36,300 nucleotides of DNA, taken from CAWJAP01 sp963834365. Its GTDB lineage: Bacteria; Acidobacteriota; Vicinamibacteria; Vicinamibacterales; Vicinamibacteraceae. The stretch lies in assembly GCA_963834365.1 (NCBI GenBank), contig CAWIBS010000011.1, positions 1-36,300 of the forward strand. Direction: 5' to 3'. Positions 26,437 to 35,666 of this stretch are shown here, one piece after another. Under the pieces are notes generated by a model that made no database searches, was not told where the DNA came from, and saw only the letters and a program-made list of their open reading frames with translations. Numbering within the stretch: the stretch's first letter is position 1; every line of letters begins with the position of its first letter. The position numbers and the translations under genes were made by a program.

Positions 26437-27387
26437 TTACTTGCGGCCGACGGGCTCGGTGGAGAAGCGCACGCGGGTGAACAGCTCCGGGACGTGCGAA
26501 TCCCACACGCCGTGCGGGCTCCACGCCCAGCCGCCCGGATCCTTCGCCGGCGGAGCCTCCTTGTACTGGTTGAACCGCGAGAAATCCATGCGCCACTCGT
26601 CGCCGTCCCGCGGCGGCAGCGCGCGCCCGTCCGGCATCGCCAGCGGCTCGAGCGAACGCCACGGGATGCGCAGCTCGACGGTCCAGCCGCGGTCGCGGTC
26701 CTTGTTGTCGTTGATCGTCCCGTCCACGTGGACCGCCGTCTCCAGGCCGGGCATGTCCCAGTTCCAGTAGCCGATGCGCGGGCCGCGCGGATGCTGCTTG
26801 AAGCCGACGCCGTTGAAGGGCCTCACGCCCTGGCGCGAGCGCTCGAACTCAGGCCGGCGCGCGTAGCCGCTCGACTCGAACTCCCGCTCCCAGATGAAGA
26901 AGACCTCGTAGATCGTCCCGAAGGCGTTGATCTCGAACTCGTAGTACGCGTCGCGCCCGGCGATGAACAGCTCGACGTCGTTGTTCTTGTAGATCGGCGC
27001 GTCGCGCTCGGTCAGCGTCGCCTCGACGAACGGCTCCTCGACCCAGTACCCGACGTACAGGTAGGTGTCGTCCCACAGCACCGCGGCGCGTGTGTCGTGG
27101 ATGCCCGGGCGTCCGCCGATGAGATCGGCGAAACGGGGCGAGCGTTCCGCGGCCCCCCAGTCCGCCTCGTCGAGCCGGCCGTCGATGACGATCGGAGACG
27201 AGGCGCGTCGCGCGGTGTAGCGGGCGATGCGGTCTTCGGGCCACGGGAAGGGCCACGCCTGCGCCAGCAACGGCATGACGCCGCATGCTAGCAGCGCGGC
27301 CGCCAGCATGTACCGCCACGACCAACCTGCCCGACGCGGCCTCCCACCCGGACAGGTTCCACCACCACCCGACGACTCGCCGCTCAT
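26437..27387 (-). CDS. Exported carbohydrate-binding family 9-like protein
   Basis: A 316-residue protein with an N-terminal hydrophobic export segment (YMLAAALLACGVMPLLAQA) and one CBM9-like beta-sandwich domain. Characteristic parts are SPIVIDGRLDEADWGAAERS, RAAVLWDDTYLYVGYWVEEP, NNDVELFIAGRDAYYEFEIN and the C-terminal WTVELRIPWRSLEPLAMPDG and WRMDFSRFNQ. Such domains bind glycan ends or cap larger outer-membrane proteins; alone, this type is common in acidobacteria and Bacteroidetes with unknown ligand. I chose the ATG at 27387; a start at the methionine of the export segment (26 codons later) is also possible. It is divergent from the EF-P gene (129 bp between starts). Confidence 0.8.
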   Translation of the reverse strand: MSGESSGGGGTCPGGRPRRAGWSWRYMLAAALLACGVMPLLAQAWPFPWPEDRIARYTARRASSPIVIDGRLDEADWGAAERSPRFADLIGGRPGIHDTRAAVLWDDTYLYVGYWVEEPFVEATLTERDAPIYKNNDVELFIAGRDAYYEFEINAFGTIYEVFFIWEREFESSGYARRPEFERSRQGVRPFNGVGFKQHPRGPRIGYWNWDMPGLETAVHVDGTINDNKDRDRGWTVELRIPWRSLEPLAMPDGRALPPRDGDEWRMDFSRFNQYKEAPPAKDPGGWAWSPHGVWDSHVPELFTRVRFSTEPVGRK

Positions 27388-27516
27388 GGGTGGGTAGGTT
27401 ACCCCGTTCGTCCCCTGGTTGCGCCCCGGTGCTGGCGACGTGTGCTGGAGCGTCACTGCGTCTGGGCGTCGGGCGGCGCTGCGTGCAGCGGAGACACCGC
27501 TTATGATCGTGCGGCC

Positions 27517-28092
27517 ATGGCATCCCTGATTGAAGCGATCGACATCAAGCGCAAGATGTTCATCGAGTACGAAGGCGCGCCCTACCACTGTCTCGACGTC
27601 GAAGTGTCGCGGCCGACCGCCCGCGGCGGTCAGACCCTGGTCCGGCTGAAGATGCGGAACCTGCTGACGCGCGCCGTGTTCGATCGGACGTTCAAGGCCG
27701 GGGAGAAATTCAGCGAGCCCGATCTCGTGAAGATCAAGGCGGCCTACCTGTACGCCGACAACCACGGCTACCACTTCATGGACCAGGAGAGCTACGAGAC
27801 GGTCACCCTCACTGGCGACATGCTGGGCGACGATCGCCTGTTCCTCGTCGACAATCTGCCGGTGGAAATCCTGAAGTACAACGGCAACCCGATCGGCATG
27901 GAACTGCCGCCGCACGTGGAGCTCGCCGTCACCTACACCGAGCCCGCGGTCCGCGGCGACACCAGCAGCGGCAGCGTGACCAAGGCGGCGACGCTCGAGA
28001 CGGGAATGGAAGTGCGGGTGCCGCTGTTCGTCAAGGAAGGCGACCGGGTGAAGGTGCACACCGAGACGCGCGAGTTCGTCGGTCGAGCCTGA
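27517..28092 (+). CDS. efp: Elongation factor P, EfpL/YeiP-like loop
   Basis: A 191-residue EF-P, which binds the ribosome between P and E sites and relieves stalling at polyproline. All three domains are present: KOW-like N-domain (EAIDIKRKMFIEYEGAPYHC), OB domain (FMDQESYETVTL; VEILKYNGNPIGMELPPHVE) and the C-terminal OB (ATLETGMEVRVPLFVKEGDR). The loop that normally carries the modified lysine (PGKGG in canonical EF-P) reads SRPTARGGQTLVRLKMRN, matching the SPTARGAATL loop of E. coli YeiP/EfpL with arginine at the tip. Overall domain II/III sequence is EF-P-like, so the symbol is given with reserve. No modification enzyme gene is nearby. It converges with the SUMF1-domain gene 16 bp downstream. 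Confidence 0.88.
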   Translation: MASLIEAIDIKRKMFIEYEGAPYHCLDVEVSRPTARGGQTLVRLKMRNLLTRAVFDRTFKAGEKFSEPDLVKIKAAYLYADNHGYHFMDQESYETVTLTGDMLGDDRLFLVDNLPVEILKYNGNPIGMELPPHVELAVTYTEPAVRGDTSSGSVTKAATLETGMEVRVPLFVKEGDRVKVHTETREFVGRA

Positions 28093-28108
28093 GCCCTGAA
28101 GACGCGCT

Positions 28109-29010
28109 TCAGCGCTCGACCAGCACGCACCGGAAGCCGATGTGATCGGAGTTGCGCTCGGGCTCGTAACGCAGCCGGCACGCCGAGCGCAGGAACCGCC
28201 CATCGTCGTTCCACCCGCCGCCGCGGCGAACGCGTGAGTAAGTGCCGTCACGGTTCTGCACGCCTCTGACCGCCGACAGATCGGGATCGACGCCGCCGGG
28301 GAGCCGCGTGTGGTACCAGTCGCGGCACCATTCGAAGATGTTGCCGTGCATGTCGTGCAGGCCCCACGGGTTCGGCGGATAGCTGCCGACCGGTGTGGCG
28401 CGCCCGGCGGCGGCGCCACGCTGGCCGGCGTTGAGCGGCTCGCCGCTGAAGTTGGCGTGTCGCTGTCCGAGATCGTCACCGAACGCCGTTGCCGTCGCCG
28501 TGCCGGCGCGGCACGCGTACTCCCACTGCGCTTCCGTAGGAACCCGGAACTCCCACGTCTCTGGGAATCGATCCGGCGCGCGCCGCCCGTGCGGTCAGCG
28601 TCGCGCAGAATGCTTCGGCATCCAGATAGCTCACCCATACACCGGAAACTGATCGCCCAGCCCGAAGTCCGCGCTCGGCCGCCGAACGGGAAGCCCGCCC
28701 ATCACCCGCGCCCACTCGCCCTGCGTCGTTTCGACCTTGCCATCCAGAACCCGCGGGTCATCGTGACGCGTACCTGCGTTTCGTCCGGGCGGCGATCGGA
28801 TTCGCTCGAAGGGCTCCCCATCGTGAACTCGCCCGGCGGGCACCAGCACAGTCTGATGCCCTCCACGGCTCGTTCTTCACCGGGGACCTTGCCGCGGAAC
28901 GTGCCGTGCCCGTTCGCGACAGCACGCTGCGCACCACACCAGGCGCGCTCGTCGAGCAGGACGACTGCGGAAGCAGCGAACACTCCAAGAAATCGGCGAC
29001 GACTCGGCAC
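28109..29010 (-). CDS. SUMF1/formylglycine-generating-enzyme-domain protein, three frameshifts
   Basis: A secreted protein with a SUMF1 (FGE-like) fold. The N-terminus has twin arginines before a hydrophobic stretch (SRRRFLGVFAASAVVLL), suggesting Tat or Sec export. The domain runs CWCPPGEFTMGSPSSESDRR, TRGFWMGKVETTQGEWARVM, GVSYLDAEAFC, FRVPTEAQWEYACRAGTATA, WGLHDMHGNIFEWCRDWYHT and RVRRGGGWNDDGRFLRSACR ending IGFRCVLVER. Frame changes near 28740, 28633 (each a missing G) and 28556 (one extra base) break it. Of the two active-site cysteines of true FGE, only the second position is a Cys; the first is occupied by Phe. A formylglycine role is therefore unlikely. It lies 26 bp after the HTH-PD40 gene on the same strand. 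Confidence 0.75.
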
Positions 29011-29036
29011 CCAGGGCGACGAGCCGGCGACTGCTT

Positions 29037-30991
29037 TCAGACATCCATCAGCCAGAGATCACCTCTGAAGTCGCCCAGCGCCAGAATGATTTGACCAGGC
29101 GCGACGATCGGCGTGACCGCCGTGACCATCGCCGGCACGATCATTTCGCTGAGGGCCAGAACGTCCACAGCCTCGCTGTCGACGCGACCGGTGGACGGAT
29201 CGAACCACCGCGCCGCGACCCGGTTGCGAATATCCGGGCCCGGGCTCGTCGGAAGGTAGTAGAGGAGACGGCCGTCGCACGACCAGAACGGGTGACTGGC
29301 CGACTCCTGGACGAGTATCCAATCCGACTCGCGGGCGGCCGTGTTGCCGTCCACCTTTGCGATCGTCACTGCCGGCGTGCCGCCCGGCTGCATCGCGTCG
29401 AACGCCAGCCACAGGCCGTCGGGTGAGACGCGAGGGTTGGAGACCTTGCGATTGACCGACGAGAGCAGCGGACGCCGCGTGCCGTCATGCGTGTCGAGGA
29501 CGACGAACGCATTCAGGCCTGAGCCAAACGTCTCTACGAGCAGCGTCCGTTCATCGAGCCACTGACGAGGGCGGCCCCCACAATCGTCGCGGACCAGTCG
29601 CGTCTCACCGTCGGTGAGGTTGATGAGATGCACGGGCCGCTGCACTGGCGGCCCCGGGACCAGCGTGCCGTAGGCCATCTGCTCGCCGCCGGGCGAGATC
29701 ACCGGGAACCCACGATTGATGCCGGGTTGTTCACCCACCACCGTGTCGGCCCCGCTCTCCAGCTCTCTGACATGGAGCTCGCCGCGGACCGTCCGCGCGG
29801 CGAAATAGGCGAGCGTCCGTCCGTCACGCGTCAGTGTGAGATGACTGACGATCCCTGTGCCGCGCGTCAGACGACGAAGCGGACCATGGGCCTTGCCGCT
29901 GGTGGCGTCGATCGCGACCGACCAGATATTGGTGTGGCCGTGCGTTGCGACAAAGCTCAAACGCTTGCCGGCCACCGTCGGGAAGAACGAGAAGTCCGAG
30001 CCCGGTGTCATCAGCTCGGGCGAGCCGGCCGCCTCGAACGTCACGGGTGACACGCGCTGCCGCCAGACATGCAGGCCCTGTCGCCCGGCGGCGGAGTAGA
30101 AGACTGAATCACCGGCCCATGCCGCCCGACATCAGGATCGGGATCGAACCCGAGCTGCCGCGCCCGTCGCAGGATGCCCGTGTTGACTGGCGTCCCGCCC
30201 TCCACCGGCACGACCCAGCAATCGAGATCGACTGAAGGATTCGGATGTCCAACCACGAGCAGATGACGACCATCGTCGGACCAGGTGGCGAATGCGATGT
30301 CGACGAGACCTGGCGCCAGCGAGCGCTCGTCGCCACCGTCGGCCGGGACGAGTCGAATGGTGTCGCGTGGTTCGAGCGCGATATACGTCAGCCACTTCCC
30401 ATCCGGCGAAAACCTCGCATTTCGCGCCGACCGCTTCAAGACGCGTGGCGAGCCGCCCAGCGCTGGTATTTCGTAGACGTTCCTCGTCGATTCGCCGCTG
30501 GCGCTGAAGATCACCCTCGTGTCATCAGCGGAAAATGTCGGCTCCGCGCAATCGCGCAGGCCCGTGGTCAGCTGCACCGCTGAACCACCAACCTGCTGCA
30601 GCCAGACCTGGGGAGCCGCGCCGTCCTTCCCTGCATCGGAGACGTACACCACCATGCGCGCGTCCGACGACAGCCCGGGCCAGAACGTCGCAGCGGTTGT
30701 ATGGGTGAGGCGCTGGAGACGCGGTTCACTGGTGGTGTCCGGCCCTGCGTCCGGCTTCGGGCCGGGCTTGATTGACGGCTTTCCCACCATGCCAACAGTT
30801 CCCCGGGATCGGCGAAGACGCTGCCGCGCTGGGCGTGAGGCAGGCGGTGTACGGGTAGTCCCTCGTCGCGTTCCCACCGCTGAACGGTGCGAATCCCGCG
30901 GCCGAGGAACGAGGCAATCTCCTTCCATGAATCCAGGCGCCGGCTCGCACGCGCGCGATGCTTGTGGCATCGGCTCTGGAGTCTCGGCCAT
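29037..30991 (-). CDS. HTH regulator fused to PD40/TolB-like beta-propeller, frameshifted
   Basis: A fusion typical of acidobacteria. The N-terminal DNA-binding domain reads RRLDSWKEIASFLGRGIRTV and QRWERDEGLPVHRL with HAQRGSVFADPGELLAWW, followed by a Pro/Lys linker and a ~550-residue propeller built of PD40 repeats (FWPGLSSDARMVVYVSDAGK; RNARFSPDGKWLTYIA; HLTLTRDGRTLAYFA; NPRVSPDGLWLAFDA). Frame changes lie near 30945, 30780 and 30125. The start at 30991 (MAETPEPMPQAS) is my best guess and needs the first of these changes. In related proteins a membrane helix often separates the domains; I do not see a clear one. The target genes are unknown. It heads a likely operon with the SUMF1-domain gene and diverges from the lipocalin-like gene. 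Confidence 0.75.
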
Positions 30992-31125
30992 GACGTCGAG
31001 AGGATAGCGCAACGGTGCGCCATTACGCGCCAGTGCCGATTCGGCGCCTCATGGCGCTTGAGCTGCCGTCGAACCGCGTTGGACACTGCCAGAGACGGCT
31101 CATGTCGACTCGTCGGAAACGATAC

Positions 31126-31132
31126 AAGGAGG
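31126..31132 (+). promoter_or_regulatory. Ribosome-binding site deciding the lipocalin-like start
   Basis: A strong AAGGAGG sits 4 bases before the ATG at 31137. It argues for that start over the in-frame ATG at 31102, which has no such site. Accepting it requires one surplus base near 31147. Confidence 0.6.
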
Positions 31133-31136
31133 TTCC

Positions 31137-31644
31137 ATGCACGACGCACTCGAAAATCTCAACGTTGTTCGCGGCTCTCATCGTGGCGATGTCTGCCGGC
31201 ACGACTGTGACACCGGCCGCTGAGGAGCGGGAGGCGCCGTTCCAGGGCGTCTGGAGAACGCTCGAAGTCGTCGTGCCGGCGGCTGGTCGCACCGTGAAAC
31301 CCGATGCGACACTCGCCATCTTCCACGGCCGGCACTACAGCCGGGTCGAGGTGCATACCGAACAGCCACGCCCGCTTCTGGCGAACCCGGCCGACGCATC
31401 CGCCGACGAACTCCGCGCCGTATGGGGGCCCTTCGTGGGCGAAGCCGGGACGTTCGAGCTGAGCGGCGACAATGTGATCACGATGCAGGCAACCGTCGCC
31501 AAGAATCCGTCGGCGATGACCCAAGGCGCGGTGAGTGTTTACACCTACCGGCGCGACGGCAACACCTTGACGCTCAAGCAGGTCCGCACGCACGCCGGGC
31601 CGAGTCCGAATCCGATCACGGTCACGCTGACGCGCGTCGAGTGA
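31137..31644 (+). CDS. Secreted lipocalin-like domain protein
   Basis: A ~168-residue exported protein of a lipocalin-like family frequent in acidobacteria. After a signal peptide (SKISTLFAALIVAMSAGTTV, then TPAAEE) come the domain's blocks: FQGVWRTLEVVVPAAGRTVK, LAIFHGRHYSRVEVHTEQPR, ELRAVWGPFVGEAGTFELSG and the ending NPITVTLTRVE. The fold is a beta-barrel that may bind a small hydrophobic ligand; function is unknown. Reading from the ATG at 31137 needs one surplus base near 31147 to join the signal peptide frame; otherwise translation would have to begin at 31102 in the intact frame. Confidence 0.72.
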
Positions 31645-31706
31645 CCGGCTGGACCGCCAGACGAGAGGGTCAGCCACGGACAAGATCTGAAAGATCGGAC
31701 AATCGA

Positions 31707-32282
31707 ATGCTGTTCCGCCGGAACATCCTGCAGGGCATCGCCGAGGGCCGTGTGACGCTCGCGTTCAGGCGGTGGCGGCGGACGCCGCCACCCGACGGTT
31801 CTTCCCTTCGCTCGCCGGTCGGCGTGCTCTGCCTCGATCGCGTCACCGTCGTCGACGAAGGCGACATCACACCGGAGGACGTGCGCCGCACGGGCCTGTC
31901 ACACCGCGAGCTGCAGGCGTCGATCGCCGGCGAGGGCACACTCCTGCGCATCGAGCTCCGTCTCACCGGCGAGGATCCGCGCGTCGCCCTCCGGGAACAC
32001 CTGCCGGCGCCCGCCGCCCTGGAGGCTGTCGTCGGGAAGCTGAACAGGATCGACGCCGCGTGCCCGATGCCCTGGACGACACGCTACCTGCAGCTGATCG
32101 CCGACCAGCCCGGCGTCGTCTCGCGCCGGCTCGCCGCGCAAATGGAAGCCGACGTGCCGCCGTTCAAGCGCCGGGTCCGCCAGCTGAAGGAGCTCGGCCT
32201 GACCGAGAGCCTCGAGGTGGGCTATTGCCTTTCGCCGCGAGGCCGTGCGCTACTCGAGCGCCTCCTCAGCGATCCGCGCTGA
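31707..32282 (+). CDS. ASCH/PUA-like domain protein with C-terminal winged helix
   Basis: A 191-residue protein. The first ~100 residues (MLFRRNILQGIAEGRVTLAF, then RRWRRTPPPDGSSLRSPVGV) resemble ASCH/PUA-like RNA-binding domains, where the 'I..G..T.....R' pattern begins the barrel. The last ~75 residues (PWTTRYLQLIADQPGVVSRR, VPPFKRRVRQLKELGLTESL, and a LSPRGRALLERL end) look like a winged-helix module of the kind that reads DNA. Both calls are from pattern only. The frame is intact; the ATG at 31707 begins the family-like sequence. It converges with aquaporin 48 bp downstream. Confidence 0.6.
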   Translation: MLFRRNILQGIAEGRVTLAFRRWRRTPPPDGSSLRSPVGVLCLDRVTVVDEGDITPEDVRRTGLSHRELQASIAGEGTLLRIELRLTGEDPRVALREHLPAPAALEAVVGKLNRIDAACPMPWTTRYLQLIADQPGVVSRRLAAQMEADVPPFKRRVRQLKELGLTESLEVGYCLSPRGRALLERLLSDPR

Positions 32283-32330
32283 AGAGGCGCAACAGCGCCG
32301 CACCAAGACGGCGGCGGAATCAGCAGTCAA

Positions 32331-33052
32331 TCACGAACTGATGCGTCCGGTCACCGGAGGTTCCTCGACCAGGCCCTCGGAGCACCTGGATGCGAAGCCC
32401 GCCATGGCGGCGCCGATCACCGGAGCCAGCCAGAACAGCCAGAGCTGCCGAAGGGCCCAGTCTCCGACGAACAGCGCGGTGGCCGTGCTGCGCGCCGGAT
32501 TGACCGAGGTGTTCGTCACCGGGATGCTGATCAGATGGATCAGCGTGAGTCCGAGGCCGATGGCAAGACCTGCGAATCCGATTGGAGCGCGTTTGTGAGT
32601 GGTGCCGAGAATGACGGCCAGGAACATGAACGTCATCACGACTTCGCACACGAGCCCCGCCGCAAGCGAATATCCGCCCGGTGAGTGCACGCCGTAGCCG
32701 TTGGAGGCGAATCCGCCGGCGAGGCTGAAATCCGCGCGGCCGCTCGCGATGAAGTACAGCACGAATGCGCCGACGATGCCGCCGAGGACTTGCGCCACGG
32801 CGTAAGGCAACAGCAGGGCGGCGGGAAAGCGACCTCCCGCCCACAAGCCGACGGAGACAGCGGGGTTGAAGTGACCGCCCGAGATCGGGCCGAACGCGTA
32901 CGCCCCTGTCAGCACCGTGAGACCGAAAGCCAGTGACACCCCGAGCAAGCCGATTCCGACGTCGGGAAAGGCGGCGGCGAGGACCGCGCTGCCGCAACCT
33001 CCGAGCACGAGCCAGAACGTGCCGATAAACTCCGCAAGAGCTTAGAGAACAC
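32331..33052 (-). CDS. aqpZ: Aquaporin Z-like water channel, frameshift near start
   Basis: A major intrinsic protein with six helices and two half-helices. Both Asn-Pro-Ala boxes are present (GGHFNPAVSVGL and TNTSVNPARSTATAL), and the sequence around them (LGVSLAFGLTVLTGAYAFGP; AGLAIGLGLTLIHLISIPVT) matches AqpZ rather than glycerol facilitators. It passes water across the inner membrane. The first codons lie in another frame: GTG at 33052 gives VFSKLL, then AEFIGTFWLVLGGCGSAVL after one missing G near 33033. Repaired length ~240 residues is normal. Without repair the first methionine in frame (33008) would cut off most of helix 1. Confidence 0.87.
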
Positions 33053-33198
33053 GGCGCACTCCTTTGCTGTCCTGAATCGAGCCAGTCGCAGGCGAGCGGA
33101 TCGCCCGGGACGAACCCGGCACAGCAAAGCAAAACTCCGTCTTGCAAGGATTCGCTCCTCGCCGTGTCGCCGGACGATCTGGAATCAACGACGGACCC

Positions 33199-33222
33199 GG
33201 GGCGGTCGCGGCGGACCGCCCC
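33199..33222 (-). terminator. Hairpin after the two-repeat secreted protein gene
   Basis: Perfect 9-bp inverted repeat GGGGCGGTC-gcggcg-GACCGCCCC, 16 bp after the stop of the upstream minus-strand gene and before aqpZ. Position fits a terminator; there is no T-run on the minus strand, so this is tentative. Confidence 0.4.
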
Positions 33223-33237
33223 GGCCGCAACGGTCAC

Positions 33238-33787
33238 CTACGTGCCGCGCTCGAGCGACACGAGCAGCGCTTCTGTCCAGACGATTTCGACCTTGTCGCC
33301 GACCTTCACGTTGGCGAGGGCCGACTTGTCCTGGACTGTGGAGGTGACTTGTAGCCGTTCGGCCCGGTGAAGGTGACCGCCGGCGTCTCCATGTCGATGG
33401 CCGTAACCGTGGCAGTGATCGTCCGCTGCTTGGCTTTCGTCCCACCGGGCAGGACCTGTTCGGAGGGGGTCGTAGACTTGGCCCCGCTATCCACGTCCGC
33501 CTCGCCGGGCCGCTTCAGCCGGACGACGACGTTCTCGTATACCGGGCGTTGACCTTGTCGCCGACCTTGATCTCCTCGAACCGCTTGATTTCGGGCCCGG
33601 CGACGATCGTCACGAGGGTGCCGTCCGGTTTCTTGAGCGTGACCGTGCGGCTCGCGGCTTCGATCGCCTCGACGACGGCCGTCGCCGTTTTCATCTCTGT
33701 CATGACGCTCTTGGACTGGGCCGTGGCCGTGCGCGCCATCGACACCAGAACCGCCGCTGCCATGATTCCCACGACAAACCGTTTCAT
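33238..33787 (-). CDS. Secreted protein with two similar beta-rich repeats, two frameshifts
   Basis: A ~182-residue exported protein of unknown function. A signal peptide (MKRFVVGIMAAAVLVSMART, then ATAQ) is followed by two copies of a ~55-residue module. Copy 1 is ATAVVEAIEAASRTVTLKKP ... FEEIKVGDKVNARYYENVVV. Copy 2 is ITATVTAIDMETPAVTFTGP ... LANVKVGDKVEIVWTEALLV. The modules look like small beta-barrels of the DUF5666/OB kind. Frame changes near 33541 and 33350 each need one added base. The ATG at 33787 has an excellent ribosome-binding site (GGAGGAGGA just upstream on this strand). The 298 bp between it and the upstream small membrane gene show no gene or clear signal. Confidence 0.65.
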
Positions 33788-34085
33788 AGTTCCTCCTCCT
33801 CCCGCCATGAAGCGCCCAACCAGTCGAATGACGTGCCAATCCTGCCACAGGTGGAAGCGGCCTGGACGATCGCGTTTCTGCGAACCTTCCCGGCGTGCTA
33901 CCCAGGCCCGCACGGGCGTCGACGGACAACCGCAGCGCTACTGCAGACCGCGTGCCGGGCGCGCGAAGAAGGCAGAATGGCGGCTTCATTGAAGATTTCG
34001 CGACGTGCCGCCGGTTCCGCCCGCCATCCGCCGGGAGGGGCTTCATCCAGCCCCAGGAAGGATGCCCGAAATACCGGGGTCGGCC

Positions 34086-34337
34086 CTACGCTCCCGCCCT
34101 GCGCGTACGCTCGATCTGGCCGAGATAGGGCAGCAGCCCCAGGTTCAGCGCCAGGCCGCCGGCGCTGACCGCAGCCGCCGGCCACACGACGGAGTCGTCG
34201 CCCCCCAGCCATGCGTTCATGGTGGCGGTCAGCAGCCAGAGCTGCAGGACCACGATGATCAGCACGAACACCAGCATCCCGTAGACGATGGTGGTCCGCT
34301 GATCGCGGCTGAACGGCCGCTGCGCCGACGGGCTCAT
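34086..34337 (-). CDS. Small membrane protein (DUF6755-like) of the Mo-oxidoreductase operon
   Basis: An 83-residue protein with two membrane helices (IVYGMLVFVLIIVVLQLWLL and VVWPAAAVSAGGLALNLGLL) and short charged ends. I associate it with DUF6755, a small family found beside Rieske proteins in molybdenum oxidoreductase operons; this is from memory and not certain. The ATG at 34337 overlaps the inferred TGA of the Rieske gene (ATGA), so it is probably co-translated. It could anchor or stabilise the complex in the membrane. The frame extends upstream only because it runs through the end of the Rieske gene. Confidence 0.65.
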   Translation of the reverse strand: MSPSAQRPFSRDQRTTIVYGMLVFVLIIVVLQLWLLTATMNAWLGGDDSVVWPAAAVSAGGLALNLGLLPYLGQIERTRRAGA

Positions 34338-34977
34338 TCGTCCTCTCCTCGACGCGACGGCGTAGATGTCCCGTCCCCGGATGTCGAGCACGATCCGCGT
34401 CAGCGGCCGCCGCGGCGGGCCGGCGGTGGGCGCGCCCGTCCGAGGTCGAACCGTCCTTCGTGACAGGGACAGTGAGGCTGCCCTCGGCCGGGCGGGGAAT
34501 CACCGCACAGGACAGGTGCGTGCACTTCTGACTGAAGGCCACGAACTCGCTCGTCGTCAGCCGCACCAGCAGGCAGGGTTCGTGTTCGTCCGGGTAGGTG
34601 AAGACAACCGTGCCGCCGACGGCCAGGTCGTCAATCGCGGCGATCCGCTGCATCGCCGGCTGGCCATTGCGCTTCCGGTACCAGTTCTGGACGCCGATCC
34701 ACACCTGCCCAGCGTGAACGCGGCGCTCGTCAGCACCAGGAACTTCATGAAGTCGCGGCGCTCGACGTAGAGGTCCTGCGGCCAGTCGATCGGGAAGTCC
34801 TGCCGCCAGGCCGGCTGCGCGTCGGCCGGCGCGAAATCCGGAGCGATGGTGATCTGCTCGCGCTCCACACGACGGAGAGTAGAGGCTCGCGGCTGCCGTC
34901 CCGGTCAGACCTTCCCGCCCCGGCGAGTTGATCGCGGGATCAACCGGGCGACGCGGATCGGACACGCTGTCGGTCAT
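34334..34977 (-). CDS. Rieske [2Fe-2S] protein, several frameshifts
   Basis: An electron-transfer subunit. Reading across frame changes it has a ~70-residue polar N-terminus (MTDSVSDPRRPVDPAINSPG; VEREQITIAPDFAPADAQPA; DFPIDWPQDLYVERRDFM), one membrane helix (KFLVLTSAAFTLGQVWIGVQ) and a Rieske domain. The cluster ligands are CTHLSC and CPCH, two Cys and two His as required. Frame changes lie near 34880, 34710, 34476, 34430 and 34350; the CPCH box appears only after one of them. The start at 34977 joins smoothly to the family-like N-terminus after one base; 34868 is an alternative. It probably passes electrons between the FeS subunit and the quinone or cytochrome pool. Confidence 0.72.
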
Positions 34978-35012
34978 CGCTACACCTCGACCCCGGCGAA
35001 CGGATCGAGCTC

Positions 35013-35651
35013 TCACGGCCGCGCCGCGGGCGTGCTGACCACCTTCAGCGACACAGCACGGCTCCGAGGCCGCTCGTCCATCGCCGCGGTGACATCGACG
35101 TGCGGCGCCCGGTCGCCAGCTTTCGCGGCACCATCATGTACACCTTCGTGGTGATCGTCTGCCGGCCGAACTGGAAAGGGTTGACCGGCCGAGAGCGGCC
35201 GCAGCTGCTCGATCTGCTCGCGCGTCCCGAAGAAGAGCGCCTGGCTCGGGCAGACGGTGGCGCACATCGGCTTCTTGCGGACGCTCGACCGGTCGTAGCA
35301 CATGTCGCACTTCATCATGATCTTCGGTCTTCGTAGACCTCGGGCACGCCGAACGGGCAGGCGACCACGCAGTTCCCGCAGGCGATGCAGCGCGGCTTGC
35401 GGGCCGATTGCACCACGCCGTCGCCGGTGCGCTTGATGGCGTCCGCCGGACACACCTCGGCGCAGGTCGGCTGTTCGCAGTGCATGCAGACGACCGGGAC
35501 CGTCTGCACGCTCTCGGCCCGGTTCACGTACTCGAGATGGATCATCGACTCGCCGCGTGCGTGTCGCATTCGGTGCAGGCCTGGACGCAGGCCTGGCAGC
35601 CGATGCAGCGGTTCGGGTCGATGAAGAAGTGCAGGTAGTCCGGTTTGGCAT
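35013..35651 (-). CDS. 4Fe-4S dicluster-type electron transfer subunit (four clusters), frameshifted
   Basis: The iron-sulfur subunit of the molybdenum oxidoreductase, of the NrfC/PsrB/DmsB type. Four cysteine groups are seen: CIGCQACVQAC, CMHCEQPTCAEVCPADAI, CIACGNCVVACPFG and CDMCYDR ... CATVCPSQAL, enough for four [4Fe-4S] clusters forming a wire. Frame changes lie just after the start (~35648, one G missing), near 35560, 35330, 35175 and 35120; the C-terminal region NPFQFGRQTITTKVYMMVPR and the end VSLKVVSTPAARP lie in different frames. Repaired length is ~212 residues. The gene starts 15 bp after the Mo subunit stop and ends 35 bp before the Rieske start. Confidence 0.75.
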   Translation of the reverse strand: MPNRTTCTSSSTRTAASAARPASRPAPNATRTRRVDDPSRVREPGRERADGPGRLHALRTADLRRGVSGGRHQAHRRRRGAIGPQAALHRLRELRGRLPVRRARGLRRPKIMMKCDMCYDRSSVRKKPMCATVCPSQALFFGTREQIEQLRPLSAGQPFPVRPADDHHEGVHDGAAKAGDRAPHVDVTAAMDERPRSRAVSLKVVSTPAARP

Positions 35652-35666
35652 GCGTGGCCTGTCCGG

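Noticed and set aside
27442..27516. An upstream extension of EF-P by 25 codons
   Set aside because: The family-like sequence begins at the ATG at 27517, and the extension (Cys/Ala-rich) has no counterpart in EF-P.
26437..28638. A 733-codon minus-strand fusion of a SUMF1-like part with the CBM9-like protein
   Set aside because: The middle is antisense to the EF-P gene and has no domain pattern; the CBM9-like gene has its own start and export signal at 27387.
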